Origin: Rhodoferax sp. U11-2br
GTDB lineage: Bacteria; Pseudomonadota; Gammaproteobacteria; Burkholderiales; Burkholderiaceae_C
DNA length: 64,000 nt
Direction of reading: 5' to 3'
NCBI RefSeq assembly: GCF_018619435.1
Contig: NZ_JAHFZF010000001.1
Coordinates: 62,001-126,000 of the forward strand
In this document: positions 62,999 through 64,000 of the stretch, one piece after another
Layout of the letters: each line of letters begins with the position of its first letter
Numbering within the stretch: the first letter of the stretch is position 1
The notes under the pieces: generated by a model
Seen by the model: the letters and a program-made list of their open reading frames with translations, nothing else
What the model was told of the DNA's origin: nothing
Database searches by the model: none
Program-made: the position numbers and the translations under genes

Positions 62999-64000
62999 AT
63001 GTGCGTCGTTTGCGGTTGCAGCAACACCGGAGCCACCCCGTCAGACCCCAACGTGGCCGTTCACCCCACCACCGGGGACCTGCATTTTGGTGCCGGGGCG
63101 GCCAAGGTGTCGGTGCCCGGCATGAGCCAGGCACGGGCCATCAAATTGGAGACCGATGTGCTGGGCGCCAACAACGCCATTGCCGCGCAAAACCGGGCGC
63201 ACTTTGCGTCGCACGACGTCACCGCCTACAACCTGGTCTCCAGCCCCGGCTCTGGCAAAACCACGCTCCTGTGCGCCACCATCGAAGCCCTGAAACAGCG
63301 GCACCCCGGCGTGGCCGTGGCGGTGATTGAAGGCGACCAGCAAACCAGCTTTGACGCCGACCGCATTCGCGCCACCGGCGCACCCGCCATCCAGATCAAC
63401 ACCGGCAAAGGTTGCCACCTGGACGCACCCATGGTGGCCGAGGCGTTTTCGCGACTGGACCTCCATGCCACGCAACACCACGCGCACGACGAAACACACG
63501 ATGACCACAGCCATGATCACGACCATGGACATGCCCACGGACACAGACACGGGCATGCACACGACCATGACCACGCCCATTCGCACAGCCACACCCACAC
63601 AACACCAAGCATCCTGTTCATCGAAAACGTTGGCAACCTGGTCTGCCCCGCCCTTTGGGACCTGGGTGAAAAGGCCAAGGTCGCCATCCTGTCGGTCACC
63701 GAGGGCGAGGACAAACCGCTCAAATACCCCGACATGTTTGCCGCAGCCCAGCTGATGATCCTCAACAAGATCGACCTGCTGCCGCACCTGTCGTTTGACG
63801 TGGAACGCTGCAAAGCCTACGCGCGCCGTATCAACCCCGGCATAAACATCCTGGAACTGTCTGCCACCACCGGCCAAGGCATGGGCGCCTGGCTGGACTG
63901 GCTGCTGGCCAAAGATCAAGACCACCCCAGCGCCGACGCTTTGCAAGCCCGCATCTCCCAGCTGGAGGTCGAGCTGGCGCAAGCCAAAGCGCAAATCAGC
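62999..64000 (+). CDS. hypB: Hydrogenase nickel-incorporation GTPase HypB (3' end beyond the window)
   Basis: 334 codons are visible without a stop. MCVVCGC is the high-affinity N-terminal nickel site. The GTPase has P-loop SSPGSGKTT (81-89), [71 protein letters not shown] and [11 protein letters not shown]. Between LDL (155) and SIL, a 45-residue block (156-200) holds 21 His with Asp, Gly and Ala. In the best-known HypB proteins the His-rich stretch follows the N-terminal Cys motif, not within the G domain. The C-terminus shows a heptad-like helix ([18 protein letters not shown]) that runs off the window. AAAAGGAAG precedes ATG 62999. Confidence 0.93.
   Translation, partial: MCVVCGCSNTGATPSDPNVAVHPTTGDLHFGAGAAKVSVPGMSQARAIKLETDVLGANNAIAAQNRAHFASHDVTAYNLVSSPGSGKTTLLCATIEALKQRHPGVAVAVIEGDQQTSFDADRIRATGAPAIQINTGKGCHLDAPMVAEAFSRLDLHATQHHAHDETHDDHSHDHDHGHAHGHRHGHAHDHDHAHSHSHTHTTPSILFIENVGNLVCPALWDLGEKAKVAILSVTEGEDKPLKYPDMFAAAQLMILNKIDLLPHLSFDVERCKAYARRINPGINILELSATTGQGMGAWLDWLLAKDQDHPSADALQARISQLEVELAQAKAQIS

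Noticed and set aside
63041..63994. Minus-strand frame with a Val/Met-rich centre opposite hypB
   Set aside because: The odd composition is the reverse complement of the His-rich codons of hypB; no independent support.
1..64000. CRISPR array or restriction/defence system
   Set aside because: No regularly spaced direct repeats and no cas, restriction-modification or known defence genes were seen; the dispersed palindromes are singletons, not arrays.

Overview
The window looks like part of a betaproteobacterial chromosome, most likely Comamonadaceae (Rhodoferax/Polaromonas-like). This is inferred from protein style, a GC-rich background, an oxygen-tolerant hup hydrogenase cluster and a family of interspersed palindromes. 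No rRNA gene is present to confirm it. There is one IS remnant at the left edge, no CRISPR array and no prophage.

Layout: 1-5000 is an iron-uptake signalling module (FecI-like sigma factor, FecR-like regulator, TonB-dependent siderophore receptor, DUF3649 protein) with visible Fur and ECF promoter sites, cut off on its far side by a decayed IS256-type element. 5000-11250 holds pgeF, a YcaO protein, small metabolic enzymes and an exonuclease/GIY-YIG fusion. 11390-14190 holds tRNA-Val and tRNA-Asn, followed by a small accessory segment. That segment ends in an imperfect copy of the tRNA-Asn 3' end, with a truncated paralogue of its oxidoreductase just beyond. 14786-18178 is tcdA-cpoB-pal-tolB. 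18240-27875 is a cell-envelope glycan cluster (waaE, msbA, glycosyltransferases, O-antigen ligase) whose centre is clearly AT-richer. 27976-35032 is a tightly overlapping housekeeping run (yebC-purD-hemF-nadD-rsfS-rlmH-maf-rng).

35091-53752 is mixed: a HerA-like ATPase, upp, a chemoreceptor next to a broken cheW, sbcB, relA, hbdH, a succinate/acetate CoA-transferase, a Ser/Thr kinase-HDOD-GAF protein, a SIMPL-domain protein and OmpR/EnvZ. 53753-64000 is an uptake [NiFe]-hydrogenase operon, hupS-L-E-C-D-F-G-H-I-J-K-hypA-hypB, with hypB running off the end. It is preceded by a sigma-54 promoter and a consensus IHF site. The small subunit carries the two extra cysteines typical of oxygen-tolerant membrane-bound hydrogenases.

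The points most worth a second look are: HypB, whose 45-residue His-rich tract lies inside the GTPase domain rather than at the N-terminus; the 30-45 bp palindromic repeats between and within genes; the tRNA-Asn-bounded segment; and the paired ECF promoter elements with identical spacing upstream of fecR and of the receptor gene.
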